DNA of 12,599 nt from Acidimicrobiia bacterium (GTDB lineage: Bacteria; Actinomycetota; Acidimicrobiia; Acidimicrobiales; Acidimicrobilacustridaceae), in NCBI GenBank assembly GCA_018882825.1, contig VERC01000042.1:1-12599 (forward strand), in the 5' to 3' direction. A program made the translations under genes and the position numbers. Shown here piece by piece: positions 1-5,509 of this stretch; the first letter of the stretch is position 1, and each line of letters starts with the position of its first letter. The notes under the pieces were generated by a model. It was not told the DNA's origin. It ran no database searches and saw only the letters and a list, made by a program, of their open reading frames with translations.

Positions 1-1
1 C

Positions 2-565
2 GGCCGGCGCGCCTGGATCCACGAGGAGGTGGTCGGGCGGAACTGGCGCATCTCGGCCGGATCGTTCTTCCAGACCCGACCCGACGGCGCGGCCGTGCTC
101 GTCGACGTGGTGTCGGGGATGGTCGGCGACGCGATGGCCGGGGATGAAGGTCTGCTCCTCGATGCCTACTGCGGAGTCGGTCTCTTCGCCGGAAGCCTGC
201 TCGATGGACGATCGGGGTGGCGCGCCGTCGCGGTGGAGCGCGGGCACTCGTCGGTCGCCGACGCCCGGATCAACCTCGCCGATCTCGACGTGAAGGTGGT
301 GCGCAGCGGTCTCGAGAGGTTCCGGGCTCCGGCCGCCCGGGTCGTGGTCGCCGATCCGTCCCGTCGGGGTCTGGGGGCTCGGGCAGTCGAGGTCCTGGCC
401 GCCACCGGCGCCGATCGGTTCGTGCTGATCAGTTGTGATGCTGCCGCCGCCGGACGCGACGTGGCGCTGCTCGGCCGCGCCGGGTACCGGCCCCGCCGAT
501 CGGTGGTGGTCGATCTCTTCCCCCACACCCATCACATGGAGATCGTCACGGTGCTGGGCCGCTGA
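2..565 (+). CDS. Class I SAM-dependent RNA methyltransferase, TrmA/RumA family (5' end missing)
   Basis: This is the C-terminal part (187 residues) of a 23S rRNA or tRNA m5U methyltransferase; the frame is open to the left edge, so the start lies outside the window. Visible family blocks in order are ISAGSFFQ, the segment that precedes the methyltransferase domain, then DAYCGVGLFAG (SAM-binding motif I), VVADPSRRGL (the DPPRxG block, with Ser for the second Pro), LISCDAAAAGRD (the catalytic SCxxxxxxRD block, whose Cys attacks uracil C6) and a C-terminal HTHHMEIVTVL, which holds the conserved Glu taken as the general base. All catalytic residues are present, so the enzyme looks active. Whether the target is tRNA U54 or an rRNA uridine cannot be told from this fragment. 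Any N-terminal TRAM domain or iron-sulfur cysteines would lie upstream. The next gene has its own promoter 10 to 35 bases past the stop. Confidence 0.9.
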   Translation, partial: GRRAWIHEEVVGRNWRISAGSFFQTRPDGAAVLVDVVSGMVGDAMAGDEGLLLDAYCGVGLFAGSLLDGRSGWRAVAVERGHSSVADARINLADLDVKVVRSGLERFRAPAARVVVADPSRRGLGARAVEVLAATGADRFVLISCDAAAAGRDVALLGRAGYRPRRSVVVDLFPHTHHMEIVTVLGR

Positions 566-575
566 CCGGCGGCAA

Positions 576-604
576 TTGTCGACCGGCTGGGTCGGGATTA
601 GGCT
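576..604 (+). promoter_or_regulatory. Sigma70-type promoter for a leaderless transcript (DUF4395-thioredoxin gene)
   Basis: A -35 box TTGTCG (576-581) is followed after exactly 17 bases by a -10 box TAGGCT (599-604, matching TAnnnT). Six bases later comes the ATG at 611, so the predicted transcription start is the A of the start codon. No Shine-Dalgarno sequence precedes the ATG, which agrees with leaderless translation, a common mode in Actinobacteria. The start site itself is inferred. Confidence 0.55.
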
Positions 605-610
605 CTGGCC

Positions 611-1414
611 ATGCACGACGGTCCCGCTCCCATCGATCCCCGAGGCCCCCGCACCAATCAGGCGGTCCTGGCCACCGCACTCGTCCTGGGGTTCCTCACC
701 TCCCAGACCTGGGTGGCACCCCTGTTCGCAGTGGTGCTGTTCCTCGGCGCCGCCTTCGGTCCGAAGTGGGGCCCGGTGCTGCGGTTCTACGGCGCAGTGA
801 TCCGACCCCGGCTCTCGCCTCCTGCCGAATTGGAGGACCCGCGTCCTCCACGTTTCGCGGCGACCGTCGGGGTGATCTTCCTCGTCGCCGCCACCATCTC
901 GTTCGCCGCCGGTGCCACTGGCCTCGGGTGGGCACTGTCGCTCGTCGTCGCCGCCCTCGCCGCTCTGGCGGCGGTGACCGGTCTGTGCGTCGGATGCGAG
1001 ATGTACGTGATGCTCGTGCGACTGCGAGGTGGGGTGCGCGTGGTCACCGTCGAACGTTCTTTCCACGACGGTGAGGCTTCGGCGCACACGTCGGCTCGGT
1101 CGACGCGGCGTGGGGAGCATCCATCCGTTCCCGACACGTTCCTCGACGGCTCCGACGTCTGGCTCGTGTTCACGACCGAGTACTGCGCCGTGTGCCCGGG
1201 CATCGTCGAGATGCTCATCACCGAGCGACCCGATGATCGCGTGGTGACGCTCGACGTCGCCGACCACCTCGATCTGGCGTCGGCCTATCGCGTGCGCCGG
1301 GCGCCGACGGTCGTTCGGGCCAGCGCCGATGGCACGGTCATCTCCCGTCTCAGTGGTGCCGATGCCGTCCGGGCCGAACTGCGTTCGCCGGTCGATGCGT
1401 CGATCAGGGCCTGA
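611..1414 (+). CDS. DUF4395 membrane protein fused to a C-terminal thioredoxin-like domain
   Basis: This 267-residue protein has two parts. Residues 8-140 match the DUF4395 pattern: IDPRGPR near the start, hydrophobic segments at about 18-48, 84-100 and 105-125, EDPRPPRFA between them, and GLCVGCEMY carrying a CxxC pair (C126, C129). Residues 180-260 look thioredoxin-like: a beta strand VWLVFTT, the redox pair C192-A-V-C195, and a cis-proline block RAPTV (P232). The usual Trp before the CxxC is Tyr here. A charged linker of about 35 residues joins them. DUF4395 genes are known beside separate thioredoxin genes in Actinobacteria; fusion suggests a membrane thiol-disulfide relay, by analogy with DsbD or VKOR-Trx fusions. 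That role is inference. The start is the ATG placed six bases after a -10 box. The stop overlaps the next start by one base, so the two genes are probably co-translated. Confidence 0.75.
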   Translation: MHDGPAPIDPRGPRTNQAVLATALVLGFLTSQTWVAPLFAVVLFLGAAFGPKWGPVLRFYGAVIRPRLSPPAELEDPRPPRFAATVGVIFLVAATISFAAGATGLGWALSLVVAALAALAAVTGLCVGCEMYVMLVRLRGGVRVVTVERSFHDGEASAHTSARSTRRGEHPSVPDTFLDGSDVWLVFTTEYCAVCPGIVEMLITERPDDRVVTLDVADHLDLASAYRVRRAPTVVRASADGTVISRLSGADAVRAELRSPVDASIRA

Positions 1415-2388
1415 TGCTCGGCGTCTCCGTCGTCTCCTTCGAGCCCGACAGTCCCCTCGACGGTCTCACCGTCGGGGACGTCCCCGAGCCCGACGTTCCC
1501 GATGGATGGGTGGTCGTGGAGGTCAGGGCCGCGGCGCTCAACCATCACGATCTGTGGAGCTTGCGTGGCGTGGGCCTGCGGGACGAACAACTACCGATGA
1601 TCCTCGGCTGTGATGCCGCCGGTGTCGATCCCGACGGCAACGAGGTACTGGTGCATGCCGTGATCGCCGACCCTGATGCCGGCGGCGGTGACGAGACCAT
1701 GGATCCGCGACGGTCACTGCTCTCCGAGCGGCATCCGGGCACGCTGGCCGAACGAGTGGCCGTGCCGCGGCGCAACCTCGTGCCCAAGCCGGCGTCGCTC
1801 TCGTTCGCAGAAGCGGCCTGTCTCCCCACCGCCTGGCTCACGGCCTATCGGATGCTCTTCACCAGATCCTCGCTGCGGCCCGGCGACACCGTGCTCGTGC
1901 AGGGCGTGGGCGGGGGAGTGGCGACGGCACTCATCGGATTGGCCCGGGCCGCAGGGCTCCGGGTGTGGGCGACCAGCCGATCGGAGGAGAAGAGGGCCCG
2001 TGCTCTGGCGCTCGGTGCCCACGCATCGTTCTCCCCCGATGAACGGCTGCCGGCTCGTGTCGATGCCGTGATGGAGACGGTCGGTCGGGCCACGTGGTCG
2101 CAGTCCCTCCGAGCGCTTCGCCCCGGAGGGGAGATCGTCGTGTCGGGGGCGACCACCGGCGACGATCCCTCGGCCGATCTCACCCAGGTGTTCTTCCTGC
2201 AACGGTCGGTCATCGGCTCCACCATGGGGACCCGGAGCGAACTCGAGCGCCTGGTGCAGTTCGTCGATGTCACCGGCCTCCGTCCGGTCATCGACTCGAT
2301 CCGACCTCTGGCCGATGCCCGTTCGGCGTTCGAGGAGATGGTGGCCGGCGAGCAGGTCGGCAAGTTGGTGCTCACCGTCGGCGACTGA
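1414..2388 (+). CDS. Zinc-free MDR oxidoreductase (quinone oxidoreductase/alcohol dehydrogenase-like)
   Basis: This 324-residue protein has the medium-chain dehydrogenase/reductase fold. The N-terminal GroES-like half contains AAALNHHDLWSLRG (residues 39-52) and LPMILGCDAAG (60-70); the Rossmann half starts near LRPGDTVLVQGVGGGVATA (154-172). The four-cysteine structural zinc lobe of true alcohol dehydrogenases is absent, so a zinc-free quinone oxidoreductase-type or enoyl reductase-type NAD(P)H enzyme is likely. ATSRS after the second Rossmann strand suits NADPH but does not prove it. The ATG shares its A with the stop of the preceding DUF4395-thioredoxin gene (TGATG), so expression is probably coupled. 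The substrate is unknown. The C-terminal block VGKLVLTV is typical of the family. A cytosolic location is expected because no signal or membrane segment is visible. Confidence 0.85.
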   Translation: MLGVSVVSFEPDSPLDGLTVGDVPEPDVPDGWVVVEVRAAALNHHDLWSLRGVGLRDEQLPMILGCDAAGVDPDGNEVLVHAVIADPDAGGGDETMDPRRSLLSERHPGTLAERVAVPRRNLVPKPASLSFAEAACLPTAWLTAYRMLFTRSSLRPGDTVLVQGVGGGVATALIGLARAAGLRVWATSRSEEKRARALALGAHASFSPDERLPARVDAVMETVGRATWSQSLRALRPGGEIVVSGATTGDDPSADLTQVFFLQRSVIGSTMGTRSELERLVQFVDVTGLRPVIDSIRPLADARSAFEEMVAGEQVGKLVLTVGD

Positions 2389-2502
2389 GCTGACGGGAGT
2401 CGTCGCTGGCCATCCCCCAGTGACGGGAAACCACGGAAAATACGCCGGATTGTCACGAACCGACGCCAGTCCTGCGCGACGCTGCGGCACCCGGATTTCG
2501 CT

Positions 2503-2522
2503 GGCCACCGCAGGCGGTGGCC
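2503..2522 (+). promoter_or_regulatory. Hairpin in the 5' leader of the HU gene
   Basis: GGCCACCG (2503-2510) pairs perfectly with CGGTGGCC (2515-2522) around a CAGG loop, and it ends 11 bases before the Shine-Dalgarno sequence. It could modulate HU translation or stabilise the mRNA; this is inference. I find no convincing -35/-10 pair in 2389-2502. The AT-rich AAAATACGCC (2437-2446) is the only promoter-like spot. Confidence 0.25.
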
Positions 2523-2545
2523 GCCGGGTCGCCAAGGAGAAGAGC

Positions 2546-2950
2546 GTGAACAAACGAGAGCTTGCTGCCGTCCTCGCCGAGAGGCTCGACATCGACAAGA
2601 AGACCGCCCTCGAGTTCGTCGACGAATTCATCACGACCGTCACCGACACGGTGGCAACGGGCGAGGACGTGGTGCTCACCGGGTTCGCCAAGTTCCGCCG
2701 TGTGCAGCGCGGGCCGCGTCTCGCTCGCAACCCGCAGACCGGTGCCACCGTGAAGGTGCCGGCCAAGAAGGCGGCGAAGATCACGCCCTTGAAGGCGTTC
2801 AAGGATCAGGTCATCGCCGGCAAGAAGGCACCGGCCAAGAAGGCACCGGCCAAGAAGGCTCCCGCCAAGAAGGCGGCGGTGAAGAAGGCTCCGGCCAAGA
2901 AGTCGACGGCGAAGAAGGCTCCGGCCAAGAAGTCGACGGCACGTCGCTGA
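2546..2950 (+). CDS. HU-family DNA-binding protein with a lysine/alanine/proline-repeat tail
   Basis: This is a 134-residue nucleoid protein. Residues 1-90 are a complete HU/IHF fold: [14 protein letters not shown] forms helix 1, VVLTGFAKF and the beta arms follow, and RNPQTG (61-66) carries the Pro63 that intercalates in the minor groove. Residues 93-132 are eight tandem pentads of the KKAPA type (variants KKAAV and KKSTA), then two Arg. Such basic, intrinsically disordered tails are known from mycobacterial HupB and from streptomycete HU variants, where they increase DNA binding and compaction and can be acetylated or methylated. The start is the GTG at 2546, six bases after a good AAGGAG (2534-2539). 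The open frame extends much further upstream, but that part overlaps the preceding gene and has no HU-like sequence. A strong hairpin ends the transcript. Confidence 0.95.
   Translation: MNKRELAAVLAERLDIDKKTALEFVDEFITTVTDTVATGEDVVLTGFAKFRRVQRGPRLARNPQTGATVKVPAKKAAKITPLKAFKDQVIAGKKAPAKKAPAKKAPAKKAAVKKAPAKKSTAKKAPAKKSTARR
2822..2941 (+). repeat. Eight tandem 15-bp units encoding the HU tail
   Basis: The units follow AAGAAGgcnccggcc and variants, each coding for one [10 protein letters not shown] or KKSTA pentad. The last four units form two copies of a near-identical 30-bp block (KKAPA plus KKSTA), which suggests recent duplication of a two-pentad unit. Such tracts can change length by slippage or recombination. 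Confidence 0.85.
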
Positions 2951-2972
2951 CCGACCGGCTCCACCACGCGCT

Positions 2973-2998
2973 GCGGCCCGGGCTTGCGCCCGGGCCGT
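2973..2998. terminator. Bidirectional hairpin between HU and tRNA-Lys
   Basis: CGGCCCGGGC (2974-2983) pairs perfectly with GCCCGGGCCG (2988-2997) around TTGC, with a G-T pair just outside. It lies 24 bases past the HU stop and 7 bases past the 3' end of the oppositely oriented tRNA-Lys. It therefore probably ends both transcripts. No T tract follows on either strand, as is usual in high-G+C actinobacteria. Confidence 0.7.
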
Positions 2999-3004
2999 GT
3001 CGCG

Positions 3005-3077
3005 TACGCCCCCTGGGACTTGAACCCAGAACCTGCGGATTAAGAGTCCGATGCTCTGCCAATTGAGCTAGAGGCGC
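3005..3077 (-). tRNA. tRNA-Lys (anticodon CTT)
   Basis: Read on the minus strand this is a complete 73-base cloverleaf: acceptor GCGCCTC/GGGGCGT with G-U pairs at 1-72 and 6-67, a D arm from GCTC/GAGC, anticodon loop CTCTTAA with CTT at 34-36, T arm CTGGG-TTCAAGT-CCCAG, and discriminator A. The outermost anticodon-stem pair (27-43) is a T-C mismatch. CCA is not encoded. It decodes AAG. Confidence 0.93.
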
Positions 3078-3090
3078 TCGTTGCCCGACG

Positions 3091-3096
3091 AAACTA
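3091..3096 (-). promoter_or_regulatory. Putative -10 box of tRNA-Lys
   Basis: TAGTTT on the minus strand fits TAnnnT and ends 13 bases before the mature tRNA 5' end, predicting a leader of about seven bases. No good -35 is seen at 16-18 bases. Confidence 0.35.
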
Positions 3097-3170
3097 CCAC
3101 CGCTTCCCGTCCCAGCCGATCGTGAACCTCCCGACGGTGAACGATGGAGGAGGAACCGGCCGCAACCTCG

Positions 3171-3199
3171 ACGAGCCCCGGTCAACGACCGGGGCTCGT
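3171..3199 (-). terminator. Hairpin terminator downstream of tRNA-His
   Basis: ACGAGCCCCGGTC (3171-3183) and GACCGGGGCTCGT (3187-3199) form a perfect 13-bp stem with an AAC loop. It starts about 30 bases past the tRNA-His 3' end on the minus strand, so it most likely terminates that transcript and separates it from tRNA-Lys. No T tract is present. Confidence 0.6.
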
Positions 3200-3231
3200 G
3201 CACGGGTCGACGCGTGGCTCGTCGACGATGG

Positions 3232-3306
3232 GGTGACCGAGGGGACTTGAACCCCCGACCTCCAGGGCCACAACCTGGCGCTCTAACCGAGCTGAGCTAC
3301 GGCCAC
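3232..3306 (-). tRNA. tRNA-His (anticodon GTG)
   Basis: The minus strand folds as a full cloverleaf of 75 bases: acceptor GTGGCCG/CGGTCAC, D stem GCTC/GAGC, anticodon stem CCAGG/CCTGG around TTGTGGC with GTG at 34-36, T arm GGGGG-TTCAAGT-CCCCT, and discriminator C73. The base just 5' of it (3307 on the plus strand) supplies the extra G-1 diagnostic of tRNA-His. The three bases after C73 read CCA on the minus strand (3231-3229), so the 3' CCA is encoded, unlike in the other tRNAs here. Confidence 0.95.
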
Positions 3307-3319
3307 CATGGGAACGGTC

Positions 3320-3325
3320 AGCATA
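3320..3325 (-). promoter_or_regulatory. Putative -10 box of tRNA-His
   Basis: TATGCT on the minus strand fits TAnnnT and lies 12 bases before G-1 of the tRNA, giving a leader of about six bases. No clear -35 is seen. Confidence 0.4.
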
Positions 3326-3339
3326 GGGCCACCGACGCG

Positions 3340-3345
3340 TACGCT
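3340..3345 (+). promoter_or_regulatory. Putative -10 box of tRNA-Arg
   Basis: TACGCT fits TAnnnT and equals the -10 box proposed for the acyltransferase gene at 9013. It lies 28 bases before the tRNA, so a leader of about 20 bases is predicted. That leader contains a small hairpin (GAGGCG at 3352-3357 with CGCCTC at 3366-3371). Its expected -35 region overlaps the divergent tRNA-His promoter. Confidence 0.35.
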
Positions 3346-3373
3346 TCGACCGAGGCGGGAGGTCGCGCCTCAG

Positions 3374-3447
3374 GCCTCCGTAGCTCAATTGGATAGAGCA
3401 GCCGGTTTCTACCCGGCAGGTTCCGGGTTCGATTCCTGGCGGGGGCG
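3374..3447 (+). tRNA. tRNA-Arg (anticodon TCT)
   Basis: This is a complete 74-base cloverleaf: acceptor GCCTCCG/CGGGGGC, D stem GCTC/GAGC, anticodon stem GCCGG/CCGGC around TTTCTAC with TCT at 34-36, T arm CCGGG-TTCGATT-CCTGG, and discriminator G. CCA is not encoded. It decodes AGA, a rare codon in such G+C-rich genomes. Confidence 0.95.
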
Positions 3448-3533
3448 CTCGCTCATCACGCGCCGCCCCGGCGACCGGCCCTAACGTGACGTTCCTCGAG
3501 CAGATCGCTCATCTCAGACCCCGGGAGGTCGCA

Positions 3534-3962
3534 TTGCTGGCACAGGTCACCTACTCCATGCAGGCAGACAGTTCGTCATCAGGTCTGAGTGGTGGCGCCG
3601 TCGCCGCCATCGTCATCGTCGCCGTCGCCGTCGGGCTCCTCCACATCATCGGGTACTGGAAGACCCTCTCAAAGGGCGGTGAGGCCGGACCGATGGCCCT
3701 GCTGCTGATCATCACCTGTCTCGCCCCGATCGCCTTCCTCCCGGCGCTGAAGCTCGTCAATCGTCCGGCGTGGTGGGTGGTGCTGCTCTACATCCCCATC
3801 GTCAACATCGTGGTGCTGGCCATCATCTCGATCGACCTGGCCAAGAGCTTCGGCAAGGGAACCGGTTTCGGAATCGGACTGTGGCTCCTGCCGCCGATCT
3901 TCTACATGATCCTCGGCTTCGGTTCGTCGTCCTACCGCGGTTCCTCGGTCACCTCGGCCTGA
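3534..3962 (+). CDS. Small multi-pass membrane protein, DUF5684-like
   Basis: This protein of 142 residues has four probable membrane segments: GGAVAAIVIVAVAVGLLHI, MALLLIITCLAPIAFL, WWVVLLYIPIVNIVVLAI and FGIGLWLLPPIFYMILGFG. The stretch from the third segment on, with IPIVNIVVLAIISIDLAKSFGKGTGFGIG-type sequence, matches the DUF5684 pattern, whose function is unknown. An upstream GTG at 3486 is in frame. I prefer the TTG at 3534 because GGGAGG (3523-3528) sits five bases before it, and because a possible -10 box TAACGT (3482-3487) overlaps the GTG. The alternative would add 16 residues. The gene follows tRNA-Arg by about 90 bases and precedes an MFS gene by 22 bases, so co-transcription is possible, although an inverted repeat lies between them. 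Confidence 0.75.
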   Translation: MLAQVTYSMQADSSSSGLSGGAVAAIVIVAVAVGLLHIIGYWKTLSKGGEAGPMALLLIITCLAPIAFLPALKLVNRPAWWVVLLYIPIVNIVVLAIISIDLAKSFGKGTGFGIGLWLLPPIFYMILGFGSSSYRGSSVTSA

Positions 3963-3970
3963 TCTCCGAG

Positions 3971-4016
3971 GTCGCCTCCGCGCCGTGATCGCCGCATCAT
4001 CCGGCGCGGAGGCGAC
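3971..4016 (+). repeat. Perfect 14-bp inverted repeat enclosing the MFS start codon
   Basis: GTCGCCTCCGCGCC (3971-3984) is the exact reverse complement of GGCGCGGAGGCGAC (4003-4016), with an 18-base loop. The proposed GTG start of the MFS gene is the first codon of the loop. The 3' arm contains GGAGG (4008-4012), which could serve as a Shine-Dalgarno for an in-frame GTG at 4024. The structure may terminate the preceding transcript, control translation of the transporter, or both. No T tract follows. Confidence 0.6.
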
Positions 4017-5388
4017 TCCATCGGTGCCCCGACCCATCGGGAGGCTCCTGCGGGTCGGGTTGGTTCTCCTCATCACTCTCGTCGCCCTCGAGGCGATGTC
4101 CGTGGCCACGGTCATGCCGGTCGTCGAGCAGGACCTCGGAGACCTCGCGCTGTACGGATGGACCTTCTCGGCCTTCTTCCTCGGAGGCCTGGTGGGGGTC
4201 GTGGTGGCCTCCAGCGCAGCCGACCGGATGGCGCCATGGCTGCCGGTGGCCTCGGCCATCGTGGTGTTCGCCGCCGGTCTGACGGTGGCCGGTGTGGCCC
4301 CGTCGATGTTGGTGCTGGTGCTGGGGCGGGCCCTGCAGGGCCTCGGTGCCGGCGCGCTCCCCGCCGTCGCCTTCGTCTGCGTGGGTCGAGCAGTGCCGGC
4401 GCCCGAACGTCCTCGGGTACTGGCGTGGATGTCGAGCGCGTGGATGATCCCGTCGGTGGCCGGACCGTTGCTCGCGGCGTGGGTGGCCGAGTCGGTCGGG
4501 TGGCGCTGGGTGTTCCTGGGGCTCCTGCCGCTCTGTGCCGTCATCGGCCCGCTCGTGGTGGTCGGTATCCGTGCCGTGCCGGCACCGCCCGACGATTCGT
4601 CGCCCCGCAACATCGGTGGCGCACTGGCAGTGGCATTCGGTGCCGGTGTGGTGCTCGCCGGACTCGGAGCGGCGCAGTGGTGGTTGTTCATCGCGGGTGT
4701 CGCAGTCGGATCGGTGGTGCTGGTGCCGGCGTTCCGCCGTCTCACACCCGTCGGCACGTTGCGCGCGTCGGTCGGTCTGCCGGCCACCGTGGCCTCGCGC
4801 GGACTGCTCGGCATGTCGTACCACGCCGTCGACGCCTACGTGCCGTTCGCCGTCACCACCGTGCGCGGCGCGGCCCCGATCGTGGGTGGATTGGCGCTGC
4901 TCACGGCGTCGGGCACGTGGACGGTGGCTTCGTGGGTCCAGGTGCGGCTGATCGGCTCGATCGGGCCGGTACGTCTCGTGCGCATCGGGTTCTCGTTGAT
5001 GGCGGTGGGCAGTGTGCTGATGGTGGCGGTGCTGGCCCCGAGCGTTCCGGTGTGGACCGCACTCGTGGCGTGGGGCATCGGCGGATTCGGCATCGGCCTG
5101 GCGTGGGCGCCGATCACCCAGACGGGTCTCAGCGCAGCCGCGCACGGTCAGGAGGGGCGCATCACCACGTCGCTGCAACTGGCCGACATGCTCGGGATCG
5201 CCCTCGGCACCGGTGTGGCCGGGGCCGTGCTGTCGGCGCTGTCGGAGTCCACCGGGCGTGATGTCCCCGGACTCGTCGTCACCTTCGTGGCCGGTGGAGC
5301 GATCGCTGTGCTCGGCGCGACGCTGGCGTCCCGACTCGGCGCCGCCAGGACGAGCGAGGTGGAGATCGGTCTGGCGAGCGGGCACTAG
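3985..5388 (+). CDS. MFS transporter, DHA2 (drug:H+ antiporter) type
   Basis: This is an inner-membrane secondary transporter of up to 467 residues with about 12-14 hydrophobic segments. LEAMSVATVMPVV (35-47) occupies the place of the DHA2 block LDxTIVNVALP, with Glu for Asp. GRALQGLGAGA (114-124) is motif B, and SAWMIPSVAGPLLAAWV (151-167) followed by GWRWVFLGLLP is the antiporter motif C region. Motif A is degenerate (SSAADRMAPW), so the family is clear but the substrate is not; multidrug or metabolite efflux is likely. The start is uncertain: GTG 3985 lies inside a hairpin loop with no good ribosome site, and GTG 4024 would remove 13 non-membrane residues. Both keep the first membrane segment. 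No partner regulator is adjacent. Confidence 0.85.
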   Translation: MIAASSGAEATPSVPRPIGRLLRVGLVLLITLVALEAMSVATVMPVVEQDLGDLALYGWTFSAFFLGGLVGVVVASSAADRMAPWLPVASAIVVFAAGLTVAGVAPSMLVLVLGRALQGLGAGALPAVAFVCVGRAVPAPERPRVLAWMSSAWMIPSVAGPLLAAWVAESVGWRWVFLGLLPLCAVIGPLVVVGIRAVPAPPDDSSPRNIGGALAVAFGAGVVLAGLGAAQWWLFIAGVAVGSVVLVPAFRRLTPVGTLRASVGLPATVASRGLLGMSYHAVDAYVPFAVTTVRGAAPIVGGLALLTASGTWTVASWVQVRLIGSIGPVRLVRIGFSLMAVGSVLMVAVLAPSVPVWTALVAWGIGGFGIGLAWAPITQTGLSAAAHGQEGRITTSLQLADMLGIALGTGVAGAVLSALSESTGRDVPGLVVTFVAGGAIAVLGATLASRLGAARTSEVEIGLASGH

Positions 5389-5425
5389 TTTGAGTGTCGT
5401 TCGATCGCTGCGGGCAGGGGGGCTC

Positions 5426-5509
5426 ATGGGTGACATCGGAGTGACCAGTGGCGTGCCGGGTCGCGTGGTGAGCGTCTTCTCGGGCGTGTGCGGCGGGAGA
5501 CGGTCATGA
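5426..5509 (+). CDS. Possible 27-residue leader peptide coupled to the LLM oxidoreductase gene
   Basis: An ATG at 5426 follows a G-run (GGGGGGCTC) that could act as a ribosome site. It opens a 27-codon frame whose TGA stop overlaps the next ATG as ATGA (5506-5509). The peptide starts MGDIGVTSGVPGRVV and ends GGRRS. I recognise no motif, signal sequence or amino-acid run typical of attenuators. About 21 of 27 codons end in G or C, which agrees with the coding bias but would also occur by chance. It may be a real small protein, a coupling uORF, or nothing. A possible -10 box TAGTTT (5386-5391) overlaps the preceding stop codon. Confidence 0.25.
   Translation: MGDIGVTSGVPGRVVSVFSGVCGGRRS

Noticed and set aside
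2267..2545. N-terminal extension of HU
   Set aside because: The open frame continues upstream, but it overlaps the MDR gene, and a good Shine-Dalgarno plus the canonical HU N terminus fix the start at GTG 2546.
1714..2802. 362-codon minus-strand frame across the MDR and HU genes
   Set aside because: It is a shadow of two recognisable plus-strand proteins and shows no motif or ribosome site.
2822..2941. CRISPR-like or satellite repeat
   Set aside because: The units are contiguous 15-mers in frame with HU, without spacers, so they are a protein repeat.
3005..3447. Integration site of a mobile element in the tRNA cluster
   Set aside because: No integrase gene and no direct repeat of a tRNA 3' end is visible in the window.
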